Shown here: piece by piece, positions 15,817 through 24,085 of the stretch
Layout: each line of letters starts with the position of its first letter
How positions within the stretch are numbered: position 1 is the stretch's first letter
Assembly (NCBI GenBank): GCA_041678605.1
Contig: JBAYNW010000017.1
Coordinates: 1-41,491, forward strand
DNA from: JBAYNW01 sp041678605
Lineage (GTDB): Bacteria; Cyanobacteriota; Vampirovibrionia; Gastranaerophilales; Gastranaerophilaceae
DNA length: 41,491 nt
Direction of reading: 5' to 3'
The notes under the pieces: generated by a model
What the model was told of the DNA's origin: nothing
The model's input: only the letters and a program-made list of their open reading frames with translations
Database searches by the model: none
Translations under genes and position numbers: made by a program

Positions 15817-17091
15817 ATGGCATCGAAAAACTTTTTATTTACCTCAGAATCAGTAACTGAAGGGCATCCCGACAAGGTTTGCGATCAAATATCTGATGCA
15901 ATTTTGGATGAATTTTTGACAAAAGATCCTAAATCAAGAGTAGCAGCGGAAACAACCGTAACAACCGGCATGGCACTTGTTTGCGGAGAAATAACTTCCG
16001 ATTGTTACGTCGATATCCCACAAGTAGTCAGAAACACTATAAAAAATATAGGCTATGACGGAGAAGGAGGCGGCGGGTTTGATTATAAAACCTGTGCTGT
16101 TTTAACAAGTATTGACGAGCAGTCATCCGACATAGCAGGCGGCGTAAACAAGGCGTTTGAAACCCGTGATGACAATGCAAACACTTCTGTGTATGAAACG
16201 GAAGATATCGGAGCGGGCGATCAGGGTATTATGTTTGGTTATGCATGCAACGAAACGCCTGAACTTATGCCTTTACCAATCAGCTTGGCTCATAAGTTAG
16301 CTTACAGACTTTCACAAGTGAGAAAACAAAATCTGGTTAATTACCTTAGACCCGACGGCAAATCACAAGTTACCGTTGAGTATAAAGATGGCAAACCTTT
16401 CAGGATTGATACTATTTTAATATCAACCCAGCACGACCCCGAAATTAACGGAGTAAGCGATAATAAAGAAGTTCAGGCGATTATTAAAAAAGACCTGATT
16501 AAGCTTGTTATAGGCTATGTTTTTGAAAGTGAAACATTAAAACCCGACGAAACGACAAAATATTTAATCAATCCGTCAGGACGTTTCGTAATCGGCGGGC
16601 CTCAAGGTGATGCCGGAGTTACGGGAAGAAAAATTATTGTTGACACATACGGCGGCTATTCAAGACACGGCGGCGGTGCTTTTTCGGGAAAAGACCCTAC
16701 AAAAGTTGACCGTTCAGCGGCTTATGCTGCAAGATGGGTTGCTAAAAACATTGTAGCAGCAGGTTTGGCTGAAAAATGCGAGCTTGAATTAGCTTACGCA
16801 ATCGGGGTTGCAGAACCAATCTCTGTCATGGTTGACACTTTTGACACGGGCAAAATTTCCGACGAAGAAATTTGCGAACTGGTCAAACAAAACTTCAACC
16901 TGAAACCTTCCGCAATAATTAATCAGTTTAATTTGAGAGGGTTGCCGGCTAAAAATGGCGGCAAATTCTACCAGAAACTTGCGGCTTACGGACATATGGG
17001 CAGAGTAGATTTTGAAGTTCCATGGGAAAATACCGAGAAGGCCAAACAACTCAGAGAGCAATCTACTTTAGGCTGTTGCTGCTCTCAGTGA
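15817..17091 (+). CDS. metK: S-adenosylmethionine synthase
   Basis: MetK makes SAM from methionine and ATP. The 424-residue protein carries GHPDKVCDQISDAILD at residues 17-32, GAGDQGIMFGYA in the middle and the glycine-rich GGGAFSGKDPTKVDRSAAY. The length is slightly above the E. coli form of about 384 residues. The ATG follows AAGGAGAAG. The tail LGCCCSQ is an unusual cysteine cluster. The 220-base leader upstream was checked for a SAM riboswitch and none was recognised, so regulation by that route is not supported. Confidence 0.97.
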   Translation: MASKNFLFTSESVTEGHPDKVCDQISDAILDEFLTKDPKSRVAAETTVTTGMALVCGEITSDCYVDIPQVVRNTIKNIGYDGEGGGGFDYKTCAVLTSIDEQSSDIAGGVNKAFETRDDNANTSVYETEDIGAGDQGIMFGYACNETPELMPLPISLAHKLAYRLSQVRKQNLVNYLRPDGKSQVTVEYKDGKPFRIDTILISTQHDPEINGVSDNKEVQAIIKKDLIKLVIGYVFESETLKPDETTKYLINPSGRFVIGGPQGDAGVTGRKIIVDTYGGYSRHGGGAFSGKDPTKVDRSAAYAARWVAKNIVAAGLAEKCELELAYAIGVAEPISVMVDTFDTGKISDEEICELVKQNFNLKPSAIINQFNLRGLPAKNGGKFYQKLAAYGHMGRVDFEVPWENTEKAKQLREQSTLGCCCSQ

Positions 17092-17106
17092 CATAAAATA
17101 ACCACC

Positions 17107-17130
17107 AAACAAGGGGTTAGCCCCTTGTTT
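17107..17130. terminator. Perfect hairpin after metK
   Basis: AAACAAGGGG and CCCCTTGTTT form a 10-bp stem with a 4-base loop, 15 bases after the metK stop. A T-run is missing on the plus strand, so termination is likely but not certain. Confidence 0.5.
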
Positions 17131-17163
17131 GTGAAGGGTTTTGCAGAGTTTGGAAAGCAGGTT

Positions 17164-18105
17164 ATGAAAGAAGAGCCATTCAAAAAAAGAGTTTTATTTT
17201 TAGGAATTCCAGATATGGCGTATATTTGCCTTGACGGACTTGTCATGTCCGGAGTTAATATCGTCGGGGTTTTGGGTGCAAAAAAAGATCATCCGACCTA
17301 TTTAAGTTTTAAAAACTTTGCCAAATCTCGAGACCTTAATTTTATTGAATATGACAGGCTGGATGATAAAAATTTTATAGATGAAATAAAGGTGCTGAAA
17401 GCGGACATCGCCGTCGTTTGTTCTTTTAATTACAAAATCCCAAAGGTTTTGCTGGAAGCCGTGAAAGGCGGGTTTATAAACGTTCATCCGTCGCTCTTGC
17501 CTAAGTACAGGGGTGCCAATCCTTATTCGGCGGCAATAATTAACAACGAAAAAGAAACCGGCGTTACCCTGCATTTTATGGACGAAAATTTTGACACAGG
17601 CGATATAATTTCTCAAAAGAAAATACAAATATCATCAATGGAAACTATGGGTACGCTTTTTAACCGGCTTAATATGCTTGCCCTCGGCATGCTGGTTGAA
17701 ACGCTCAAGGAATACGAAAAATCCGATTTACCGAGAAAAAAACAGCCCGACGGCAAGTTTGAGGAAGGAAAGCTTTTTGACGGTGACTTGTTTTTCATTA
17801 ATTACGAAAAAACAGCCGAAGAAATAGAGCGTTTCATCCGCTCGCTTAACCCGTTTCTTATTGCAACAACAGGATTTAGGAAAAATCCGGTTAAGATTTT
17901 CGCAGCCCAAAGTGCGAAGGGAAAATCTGAGGCTTTGCCCGGAACGATTGTAAAAATCGGGGACGATAAATTTTATATAGCAACAAAAGACGGCCTGCTT
18001 TGCCCGACCGTGCTTCAATTTGGAAGCTTTTTTACAGGAACGGCAAGTGATTTCATCAAAATTTTAAACCCAAAAATCGGAGAAAAATTCGAATGGTTGG
18101 ACTAA
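17164..18105 (+). CDS. Formyltransferase family protein (methionyl-tRNA formyltransferase-like)
   Basis: The protein uses the 10-formyl-THF formyltransferase fold. The catalytic Asn-x-His lies in INVHPSLLPKYRGANPY near residue 115, and the catalytic Asp in ENFDTGDII about 35 residues later. A C-terminal OB-like domain (PGTIVKIGDDKFYIATKDG) matches the Fmt arrangement, and 313 residues is the Fmt length. The ATG at 17164 is chosen. The longer frame from 17125 would begin inside the metK hairpin. Fmt normally reads KWRGAAP here, so the variant KYRGANP leaves room for a sugar-nucleotide formyltransferase. It overlaps the next gene by 13 bases. Confidence 0.8.
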   Translation: MKEEPFKKRVLFLGIPDMAYICLDGLVMSGVNIVGVLGAKKDHPTYLSFKNFAKSRDLNFIEYDRLDDKNFIDEIKVLKADIAVVCSFNYKIPKVLLEAVKGGFINVHPSLLPKYRGANPYSAAIINNEKETGVTLHFMDENFDTGDIISQKKIQISSMETMGTLFNRLNMLALGMLVETLKEYEKSDLPRKKQPDGKFEEGKLFDGDLFFINYEKTAEEIERFIRSLNPFLIATTGFRKNPVKIFAAQSAKGKSEALPGTIVKIGDDKFYIATKDGLLCPTVLQFGSFFTGTASDFIKILNPKIGEKFEWLD

Positions 18106-18917
18106 ATTTTTTAACGGCCGGAATTCCTTTAAGAACCGAACCCAAAGACTACGATAACGCTTTCAGAGTTTTGGAAGAAATGCAGCTTGACGGCATTGAG
18201 CTGGAATTTGTCCACGGGGTAAGAATGAGCGAAGGCTCGCAAAATGTTGTCAAAAAAGCATCCGAAAATTTTGTAATAACCGCTCACGGACCTTATTATA
18301 TCAATCTTAATTCAAAAGAGCAGGAAAAAATTGACGCGAGCGTCACAAGAATTATTGAAACTGCCTCTATGGCCGATAAGGTGGGAGCTTACAGCATAAC
18401 TTACCACGCCGCATTTTATATGGGCAACGATAAAAAAATCGTCTTTGACATGGTCGTTAAAGAAACTCAACGTATTATTGACATTGTCGAAAAAGAGGGT
18501 TTAAAGGTTTGGATACGCCCTGAAACAACCGGAAAGGCGACCCAATGGGGAGATTTAGATGAAATAGTTGCACTTTCAAAAGAGTTTAAACAAGTTCTGC
18601 CATGCGTGGATTTTTCGCACTTACATGCCAGAACAGGGGGTAAATGGAATACTTATAATGAATTCTGCACAATCCTTGAAAAAATCGGCAACGAAATAGG
18701 ACAATATGCCTTAGATAACTTCCACGGACATTTGGCGGGGATTGCGTATTCAGACAAGGGCGAAAGAAACCACCTTGAACTTAAACAATCCGATATGAAT
18801 TACAAAGATTTATTGAAAGCACTGAAAAAATTCGACGTAAAAGGGGCATTGGTCTGTGAAAGCCCGAATATTGAAGACGACTGCAAATTGATTAAAGATT
18901 ATTACTTGAGTATTTAA
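18093..18917 (+). CDS. Endonuclease IV-like TIM-barrel protein
   Basis: The 274-residue protein looks like an AP endonuclease 2/xylose isomerase-like barrel. Metal ligand candidates occur at strand ends: ITAHGPYYINL, SITYHAAFYMG, IRPETTGK, PCVDFSHLHAR, HGHLAGIAYSD, ERNHLELKQSD and LVCESPN. This is the Nfo order of His, His, Glu, Asp-His, His, Asp-His, Glu. Nfo cuts the backbone at abasic sites. The protein resembles the shorter archaeal-type Nfo more than the E. coli one. A sugar isomerase-like role is the alternative. Its start overlaps the formyltransferase gene by 13 bases, so the two are probably co-transcribed. Confidence 0.75.
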   Translation: MVGLNFLTAGIPLRTEPKDYDNAFRVLEEMQLDGIELEFVHGVRMSEGSQNVVKKASENFVITAHGPYYINLNSKEQEKIDASVTRIIETASMADKVGAYSITYHAAFYMGNDKKIVFDMVVKETQRIIDIVEKEGLKVWIRPETTGKATQWGDLDEIVALSKEFKQVLPCVDFSHLHARTGGKWNTYNEFCTILEKIGNEIGQYALDNFHGHLAGIAYSDKGERNHLELKQSDMNYKDLLKALKKFDVKGALVCESPNIEDDCKLIKDYYLSI

Positions 18918-18928
18918 AAAAAATGTGT

Positions 18929-18934
18929 TATAAT
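18929..18934 (+). promoter_or_regulatory. -10 box placed for a leaderless transcript
   Basis: TATAAT ends 8 bases before the ATG at 18943, with no ribosome binding site between. Confidence 0.35.
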
Positions 18935-18942
18935 TGGCAATT

Positions 18943-19236
18943 ATGAAAGATAAAGACGAAATTTTAAGAATATTAAAAGAACTCAAACCCATTTTGGAAA
19001 ATGACTATTATATCACGGAAATAGGGCTTTTCGGCTCTTATTTGCACGGAGAACAGACAAAGGACAGTGATATCGACCTCCTTCTCGACCATAAAAAGGG
19101 GCTGACTTTTTTTAAATTGTTAAATTTGGAAGAATTTTTAAATAAAACTTTTAATATAAAGGTTGATATTGCGTTCAAAAAATATCTCAAAAAAAATATC
19201 GGAAAACGTATCCTTTCGGAGGTTAATTATGTCTGA
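18943..19236 (+). CDS. Minimal nucleotidyltransferase, MntA-type antitoxin
   Basis: The 97-residue protein has a minimal nucleotidyltransferase domain. GLFGSYLHGE and then DSDIDLLLD supply the GSx(n)DxD signature, and KVDIAF the third acidic residue, so the active site looks intact. Such proteins pair with HEPN toxins; MntA of the MntA-HepT pair adds AMP to the toxin and neutralises it. The partner should start at the end of this gene, and an ATG opening MSERDY does overlap its 3' end, but that gene is internally deleted. The antitoxin is therefore an orphan here. ATG 18943 is preferred over TTG 18934, which lies inside the predicted -10 region. Confidence 0.85.
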   Translation: MKDKDEILRILKELKPILENDYYITEIGLFGSYLHGEQTKDSDIDLLLDHKKGLTFFKLLNLEEFLNKTFNIKVDIAFKKYLKKNIGKRILSEVNYV

Positions 19237-19325
19237 ACGGGACTACAGCGATTGTATTTGACAGTGCAAAAGAGGATTTAAAAGAGTTATTGCCTATTTT
19301 GGAAAAAATTATAAATGGAAACTAA
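19229..19325 (+). pseudogene. Internally deleted HEPN (HepT-like) toxin remnant
   Basis: An ATG overlapping the end of the MNT gene opens MSERDYSDCI and stops at 19261. The opening MSERD is a usual start for HEPN partners of MNT proteins. In the frame beginning at 19248 the DNA reads AIVFDSAKEDLKELLPILEK then IINGN and stop, the usual HEPN C-terminus (DLxxLxxxLEKII). The middle of the protein, including the expected Rx4-6H RNase motif, is absent, and the two ends are joined out of frame. Roughly 250-300 bases of a normal HEPN gene are missing. Its tail overlaps the start of the thioesterase gene. Confidence 0.75.
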
Positions 19326-20109
19326 AACACTAACAAAAATTGAAGACAGCAAATATTTCTGGTCGAAGGTTTATCCGATTGCTTATTACGAGGTGGATTT
19401 TAAGCAGGTTTTAAAACCCTCTGCACTTTTAAATCTGATGCAGGATGCTGCGACTATAAACGCAGAATTGTTTGGATTCGGGTATTCCTTTACTTATCCG
19501 AGAAATTACGGCTGGTTTTTGGTTAAATATCACATGGAATTTGACGATTACCCGCAGGAGCTTAAAGAAATTATGATAAAAACAGAAGCAAGAGGGTACT
19601 CAAAAATAATAGCAAACCGTGATTTCGAAATTTGGACTTCCGACAACAAAAAAAGGCTCGGCAGAGCTTCAAGCAACTGGATGCTGGTTAATTTGGAGAC
19701 TAAAAGGCCTGTTTCGCTTTCAAAAGAAATAGACTTCATGCCTGCATACGAAAAAAGAGAAACCGATATGGAGTTTGAAAAAATTACACCGATTGAAAAA
19801 GTTGATTACGAAAAAACCTTTGAAATCAGATACGACGATATTGACGTTAACAGCCATGTAAACAATGCAAATTACGTTATCTGGGCGTTTGAGGCACTGC
19901 CTTTTGAGTTCAAAGCCCAACACAGGCTAAAAACTCTCGACATTGCATACAAAAAAGAAATAGCGTTCGGACACAACATTGTTTCTCAAGTACAGCTTGA
20001 CGAAGAAAATGAAACCTCAACCCACATCCTTAAAAATGCGGCCACGGGAGAAGAATTATGCCTTATTAACGCAATTTGGCAGCAACGTCAGGAAACTTTT
20101 CAGCAATGA
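19315..20109 (+). CDS. Acyl-ACP thioesterase (FatA/FatB-type)
   Basis: The protein releases fatty acids from acyl carrier protein. Two hot-dog domains are visible in 264 residues. The first begins at YYEVDFKQVLKPSALLNLMQ, and the second carries the catalytic-type phrase DIDVNSHVNNANYVIWAFEA with the Asn, His and NN pattern of plant and bacterial acyl-ACP thioesterases. Size is normal for the bacterial family. The ATG 19315 lies inside the HEPN remnant, so the gene may formerly have followed that toxin gene. Its last 44 bases overlap the convergent gene ending at 20066. Confidence 0.87.
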   Translation: METKTLTKIEDSKYFWSKVYPIAYYEVDFKQVLKPSALLNLMQDAATINAELFGFGYSFTYPRNYGWFLVKYHMEFDDYPQELKEIMIKTEARGYSKIIANRDFEIWTSDNKKRLGRASSNWMLVNLETKRPVSLSKEIDFMPAYEKRETDMEFEKITPIEKVDYEKTFEIRYDDIDVNSHVNNANYVIWAFEALPFEFKAQHRLKTLDIAYKKEIAFGHNIVSQVQLDEENETSTHILKNAATGEELCLINAIWQQRQETFQQ

Positions 20110-20401
20110 CGTTTACCATTTCCTTCAATGTTTTAACGCTGGATTGTTTAGGTCTAAAAGTATAATTAAAAAAATTGAACGGAGTTCCTTCAAGAAATTT
20201 TTCAGAACTTATTCCAAATTCGGTCATCACAAAATTTTCGCCATAGTATAGGTCTTTAACCAGGGTTTGAAACATACCAATCGCTTGACTTACATTTTCC
20301 GAATCTAAAACCTTGCTTCCGACCGGCTTGAAAACATTCGCACAGAAATTTTGTTTATACGGTTTTGTTTGGTGTTGTGAATAACTTACAGGTAATATCA
20401 T
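20066..20401 (-). CDS. Small hypothetical protein with short N-terminal polar leader
   Basis: The 111-residue product begins MILPVSYSQHQTKPYKQNFC and was not recognised. The opening (short hydrophobic start, polar run, then a Phe-x-Ala element, NFCANVF) resembles the start of the protein at 38673 (MKIQPITNDYKPSFSS), which may mark a lineage-wide class. The rest is mixed alpha/beta with no membrane span. The ATG has a strong AAGGAG site, and a pair of 21-bp direct repeats lies just upstream, so the gene is probably real and possibly regulated. It overlaps the thioesterase 3' end by 44 bases, tail to tail. Confidence 0.65.
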   Translation of the reverse strand: MILPVSYSQHQTKPYKQNFCANVFKPVGSKVLDSENVSQAIGMFQTLVKDLYYGENFVMTEFGISSEKFLEGTPFNFFNYTFRPKQSSVKTLKEMVNVIAEKFPDVAAKLR

Positions 20402-20423
20402 TTTTTAACTCCTTTTTATAATT

Positions 20424-20465
20424 ACGTTTGTTTAAAACTGCCTAACGTTTGTTTAAAACCGCCTG
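20424..20465 (-). promoter_or_regulatory. Two 21-bp direct repeats upstream of the 20401 gene
   Basis: ACGTTTGTTTAAAACTGCCT and ACGTTTGTTTAAAACCGCCT are spaced exactly 21 bp apart, two helical turns, just upstream of the ribosome binding site of the minus-strand gene. The layout suggests an operator or activator site. No regulator was identified. Confidence 0.45.
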
Positions 20466-20497
20466 AAAAAAATTTTTGCCGGTTTGTAAATAAAATG

Positions 20498-20989
20498 TTA
20501 CAATACTCCGCTCAAAACTCCGAGCTTTTCAATCGGGGTATTCGTATTCAGCTCAATATATTTGAACATATTTTGGACAATTCCTGCCGGAAAATAGTAG
20601 ATATTATTGCAGGGCGTTATCTTTAACATTGAATTTTGCGAGTCAATTGTTATCACGCTCGCTAAAAACTGCCTTTGGGCAACGGTAAAAAGCACATAAG
20701 CACTTTTGCTTTGAATTTCATCAATCCTGAATCTGTTTGCATTTGCCCCGGCGAGAGTCAGGTAAAAAAGCTTCCGGCTGTCCATTTTAAAAAACTTATT
20801 GCAATTGCCGAAATCAACCGGCTGAGGTGCAACAGGCGGTGGCGGTGACGAAATTTGCGAAATCGGAGGCAAGGTGGTTTTCAAAGGCGGGTAATTGTAA
20901 TTGTTGGCACACGAAACCGGTGCGGCACTGCCGCCAATATAAAAAATCAAAAAAAGCACAAAAATTTTTCGTTTAACTCTTTCAACCAT
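20498..20989 (-). CDS. Secreted Pro-rich hypothetical protein
   Basis: The 163-residue product starts MVERVKRKIFVLFLIFYIGG, a signal peptide with likely cleavage near CANN. A proline-rich linker (SPPPPVAPQPVD) follows, then a small globular domain of about 100 residues with two Cys, and YIELNTNTPIEKLGVLSGVL at the end. The family was not recognised. ATG 20989 lies 20 bases after the polA stop, so it is probably transcribed with polA. Export to the periplasm or outer surface is inferred from the leader. Confidence 0.7.
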   Translation of the reverse strand: MVERVKRKIFVLFLIFYIGGSAAPVSCANNYNYPPLKTTLPPISQISSPPPPVAPQPVDFGNCNKFFKMDSRKLFYLTLAGANANRFRIDEIQSKSAYVLFTVAQRQFLASVITIDSQNSMLKITPCNNIYYFPAGIVQNMFKYIELNTNTPIEKLGVLSGVL

Positions 20990-21009
20990 TAGACCTATCA
21001 ACCTTTCGA

Positions 21010-23922
21010 TTATCCTTCCAGCCAGCTTTTTCCAACGCTTACGTCAACCACCAGAGGCACCAAAAGCGGTTGGTTAAGCTCCATAGCTTCAAGCGTAAGT
21101 TTTTTCACTTTTTCCAATTCGCCTGATTCGACCTCCAAAATCAATTCATCATGCACCTGCATAATCATCTTTGATTTCAGATTATTTTCTTTTAATTTTT
21201 TATCAAGTTCAATCATAGCCATCTTGATTAAATCCGCAGCGGTTCCTTGAAGCGGCTGGTTAATCGCAGCACGCTCCGCTGCTTCTTTTATCGGGTGGCT
21301 CGGACTTGCAAGGTCGTTCATCAAATACCTTTTACGCCCGAAAATCGTCTCCACATAACCGTTTTCGTGTGCGAATTTAATCGTATTTTGCATATATTCG
21401 CGGACTTTCGGATAAGTCGCAAAGTATTTTTCGATAAACATTTCTGCTGCAAACGGTGCTATGCCGAGAGATTTTGCAAGCCCATATTTGCTTTGCCCGT
21501 AGATAATTCCGAAATTAACGGCCTTTGCTTTGTACCGCATATCTTTTGTAACACCCTCAAGCGGAACTTCAAAAACGCTTGCTGCGGTTTTGGCGTGGAC
21601 GTCTTCGCCCGAACAAAACGCCTCAATCAAATTATCATCTCTTGAAACATGAGCGAGCAGCCGAAGTTCAATTTGCGAATAGTCAGCCGAAAGCAGAAGC
21701 CCCCTTTCTCTGTCTTTTGCAATGAATGCCTGCCTGAGTTTATTTCCCTCTTCGGTTCTTATGGGAATGTTCTGCAAATTCGGGTTGGAGGACGACAAAC
21801 GCCCTGTTGTGGTTACAGTTTGGTTATAATTCGTATGGATACGCCCGTCTTTTCTGCTTATCAGCTGAGGCAGGGAATCCGTATATGTCGATTTTAATTT
21901 TGAATACTGACGGTGCAAAAGCAAATATTCACAAATTTTATTTTCCTGAGCAAGTTCCTCTAAAATTTCCGCACTTGTTGAATAGGCCGATTTTCCCCGT
22001 TTTTTTCTTGATACAATATTAAGTCTGTCAAAAAGTATCTCTCCAACCTGCTTTGGCGAATTTATGTTAAACGGGATACCCGCAATTTCAAAAATCTTTC
22101 CTTCAAGCTCTGCAAGTTTTGAGCTAAATTCCGCAGAAAGTTTATTCAGATATTCAACATCAACCGAAACCCCGTCATACTCCATCTGTGCAAGCACCAA
22201 TGAAAGCGGAACTTCAACGTCATACAAAAGTTTCAATTCTTTTTCATCCAAATTGTTTTGCCAGAACTTTGTCAACTCAAGCGTTGCAAAGGCGTCATCA
22301 CAAGCATAAGCCGTTGCATCCTCAACCGGAACACACTCCATCGTCATCTGGTTTTTGCCCGAACCAATAAGCTCTGTTATTTCCTGCATAACATGATTTA
22401 AATGTTCCAATGATTGGGTCTTAAGCCCGTGTTTTCTCGTCGGGTCCTTGATATAGCTTGCAAGCATTGTATCAAAAACTATACCCTTAATTTTTATCCC
22501 GTAATTTTGCAGGATATTATAGTCAAACTTAGCATTTTGCAGGGTTTTTTTAATGTTTTCGTCTTCCAAAATCGGTTTCAAAGCACCCAAAACTTCTTTT
22601 AACTCAAGTTGTTCGCCGAATTGATGTGAAACGGGAAGATAGTAAGTGAGAGGCGAAAGGCTAGAGGCGAGAGGTTTTTCTCCATCAAATGCAACCGAAA
22701 TGCCAACAAGTTCTGCCTCTTGAATGTTCACGGAAGTCGTTTCGGTATCAATTGCGATAAGTTTTTGTTTTTTGAGTGTTTCAACAAGTTCTTTCAAGCC
22801 GTCATTTGTCGTAATCGCTTTTGCTTCAAATTTTTCGTTGTCTTTATTTATCTTGTTTTTAACTTCCTGAGAGAACAGGCCGAGCTGCATTTGCCCGAAT
22901 TGAGGGTTAGAAGGTTGGGGGGTTGGAGTGTTGGAGGGTTGAACGGTCGAACGGTTCTGTTCCCCTTTCCCCGTTCCCATTTCCCATTTCCCATTTCCCA
23001 TTTCCCTGTTCCCCGCTCCCTCTTTATCAAAGCTGCCCAAAATTCCGTCAATCCCGCGAATAAAGCTGTAAAACTGCATTTTTTTGAGAAATTCCGTTAC
23101 TTCATCAATGTTTGGCAGTTCAATGTGGGTATGCTTAAAATCAAAATCAATATCCACATCTTTTACGATTGTTGCAAGTTCTTTGCTCAACATTCCGATA
23201 TCTTTGCCGTCGCAAATTCTTTGCCTGACAGCATTCTCAGGGATTTCTTCACAGTGTGCAAAAAGTTCTTCCATATTCGGGTAACGGGACAGTAATTTTT
23301 GAGCGGTTTTTTCGCCAATTCCACGGATGCCGGGGATGTTGTCGGACGTATCGCCCCTTAAACCTTTGTAATCCACAACCTGATTAGGATAAACCCCCAA
23401 TTTTTCGTAAACCTTATCCCAATTATATTCAATTAATTCACCTTTTGAAGGGATTAAAACTTTTACAAATTCGTCCTTGTCAATCAGCTGAAAGGAATCC
23501 TGATCGCCGGTCAAAATAAGCGTTTTATGCCCCAGTTTTGTGGCTTTATCGCAAATTGTTCCGATAACATCGTCAGCTTCGTAGCCCTCCTTAGTATAAA
23601 TCGGGATATTGAAAGCCTTTAAGCCTTCAAAGATAAGCCCCATCTGACTTCTCAGGGTATCGGGCATTGTTTCCCGATTAGCCTTGTACTGGTCGTATTT
23701 TTCGACCCTGAATGTTTTTCGGCCAACGTCGAAAGCAACTGTAATAGCATCCGGCTTTATGTCTTGATTTTTCAGCAAATCGAAAACAGCCTTAAAAAAC
23801 CCGAAAACTGCCCACGTAGGCTGATTGTCCGTAGTTTTCATGCCGGTACGTTCAAGTGCAAAAAACTGCCTGAATGCCAATGCATGTCCATCTATTAAAA
23901 TTAGAGTTTTTTGTTCTGTCAT
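21010..23922 (-). CDS. polA: DNA polymerase I
   Basis: PolA fills gaps and removes RNA primers. The 970-residue protein has all three activities. The 5'-3' exonuclease domain covers residues 1-300 (LILIDGHALAFRQF, GYEADDVIGT, LTGDQDSFQLI). The 3'-5' exonuclease follows with its DTET motif intact (LIAIDTETTSVN) and YACDDAFATLEL. The polymerase domain has SADYSQIELRLLAHVSRDDN, NFGIIYGQSKYGLAK and MQVHDELILEVESG. Two low-complexity insertions are oddities. Residues about 304-338 (GNREMGNGKWEMG and onward) are the translated heptamer repeat, in the linker between the exonuclease domains. A shorter one near 414-429 (KPLASSLSPLTYY) lies inside the 3'-5' exonuclease domain. Both keep the frame open. 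Confidence 0.97.
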   Translation of the reverse strand: MTEQKTLILIDGHALAFRQFFALERTGMKTTDNQPTWAVFGFFKAVFDLLKNQDIKPDAITVAFDVGRKTFRVEKYDQYKANRETMPDTLRSQMGLIFEGLKAFNIPIYTKEGYEADDVIGTICDKATKLGHKTLILTGDQDSFQLIDKDEFVKVLIPSKGELIEYNWDKVYEKLGVYPNQVVDYKGLRGDTSDNIPGIRGIGEKTAQKLLSRYPNMEELFAHCEEIPENAVRQRICDGKDIGMLSKELATIVKDVDIDFDFKHTHIELPNIDEVTEFLKKMQFYSFIRGIDGILGSFDKEGAGNREMGNGKWEMGTGKGEQNRSTVQPSNTPTPQPSNPQFGQMQLGLFSQEVKNKINKDNEKFEAKAITTNDGLKELVETLKKQKLIAIDTETTSVNIQEAELVGISVAFDGEKPLASSLSPLTYYLPVSHQFGEQLELKEVLGALKPILEDENIKKTLQNAKFDYNILQNYGIKIKGIVFDTMLASYIKDPTRKHGLKTQSLEHLNHVMQEITELIGSGKNQMTMECVPVEDATAYACDDAFATLELTKFWQNNLDEKELKLLYDVEVPLSLVLAQMEYDGVSVDVEYLNKLSAEFSSKLAELEGKIFEIAGIPFNINSPKQVGEILFDRLNIVSRKKRGKSAYSTSAEILEELAQENKICEYLLLHRQYSKLKSTYTDSLPQLISRKDGRIHTNYNQTVTTTGRLSSSNPNLQNIPIRTEEGNKLRQAFIAKDRERGLLLSADYSQIELRLLAHVSRDDNLIEAFCSGEDVHAKTAASVFEVPLEGVTKDMRYKAKAVNFGIIYGQSKYGLAKSLGIAPFAAEMFIEKYFATYPKVREYMQNTIKFAHENGYVETIFGRKRYLMNDLASPSHPIKEAAERAAINQPLQGTAADLIKMAMIELDKKLKENNLKSKMIMQVHDELILEVESGELEKVKKLTLEAMELNQPLLVPLVVDVSVGKSWLEG
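22635..22680. repeat. Short-period repeat inside polA (3'-5' exonuclease domain)
   Basis: GTGAGAGGCGAAAGGCTAGA and the following GGCGAGAGG are short-period units related to GAGACGT/GAGAGGT, placed between DGE and YYLPV of the exonuclease domain. The insertion adds about ten residues. Confidence 0.55.
22908..23012. repeat. STRR-like tract inside polA (interdomain linker)
   Basis: Four TTCCCAT heptamers in tandem, plus variant units, follow a GTTGGAGGGTTGAACGGTCG tract. It is the inverted form of the pair at 10487-10563 and is read in frame in the minus-strand polA gene. Confidence 0.85.
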
Positions 23923-23939
23923 TTCCTACTTCCCATTTG

Positions 23940-24085
23940 TGTCTTTGCGAGGGGGGTAAATGTTTTTGTCCCTTCCTCAAGCCGTTCATGTCTTTGCGAG
24001 GGGGTAAATGTTTTTGTCCCTTCCTCAAGCCGTTCATGTCTTTGCGAGGAGCGAAGCGACGCGGCAATCCAAATTCAAATAATAT
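23940..24085. repeat. Tandem 48/49-bp repeat plus palindromic element
   Basis: TGTCTTTGCGAGG starts at 23940, 23989 and 24037. The first two units continue GTAAATGTTTTTGTCCC and CTTCCTCAAGCCGTTCA. The third instead continues as GAGCGAAGCGACGCGGCAAT, the head of a widely seen bacterial palindromic repeat, and stops at the end of the GIY-YIG gene. Confidence 0.8.

Noticed and set aside
15817..17061. Long minus-strand frames opposite metK and other housekeeping genes
   Set aside because: They are shadows of well-conserved plus-strand genes and lack ribosome binding sites.
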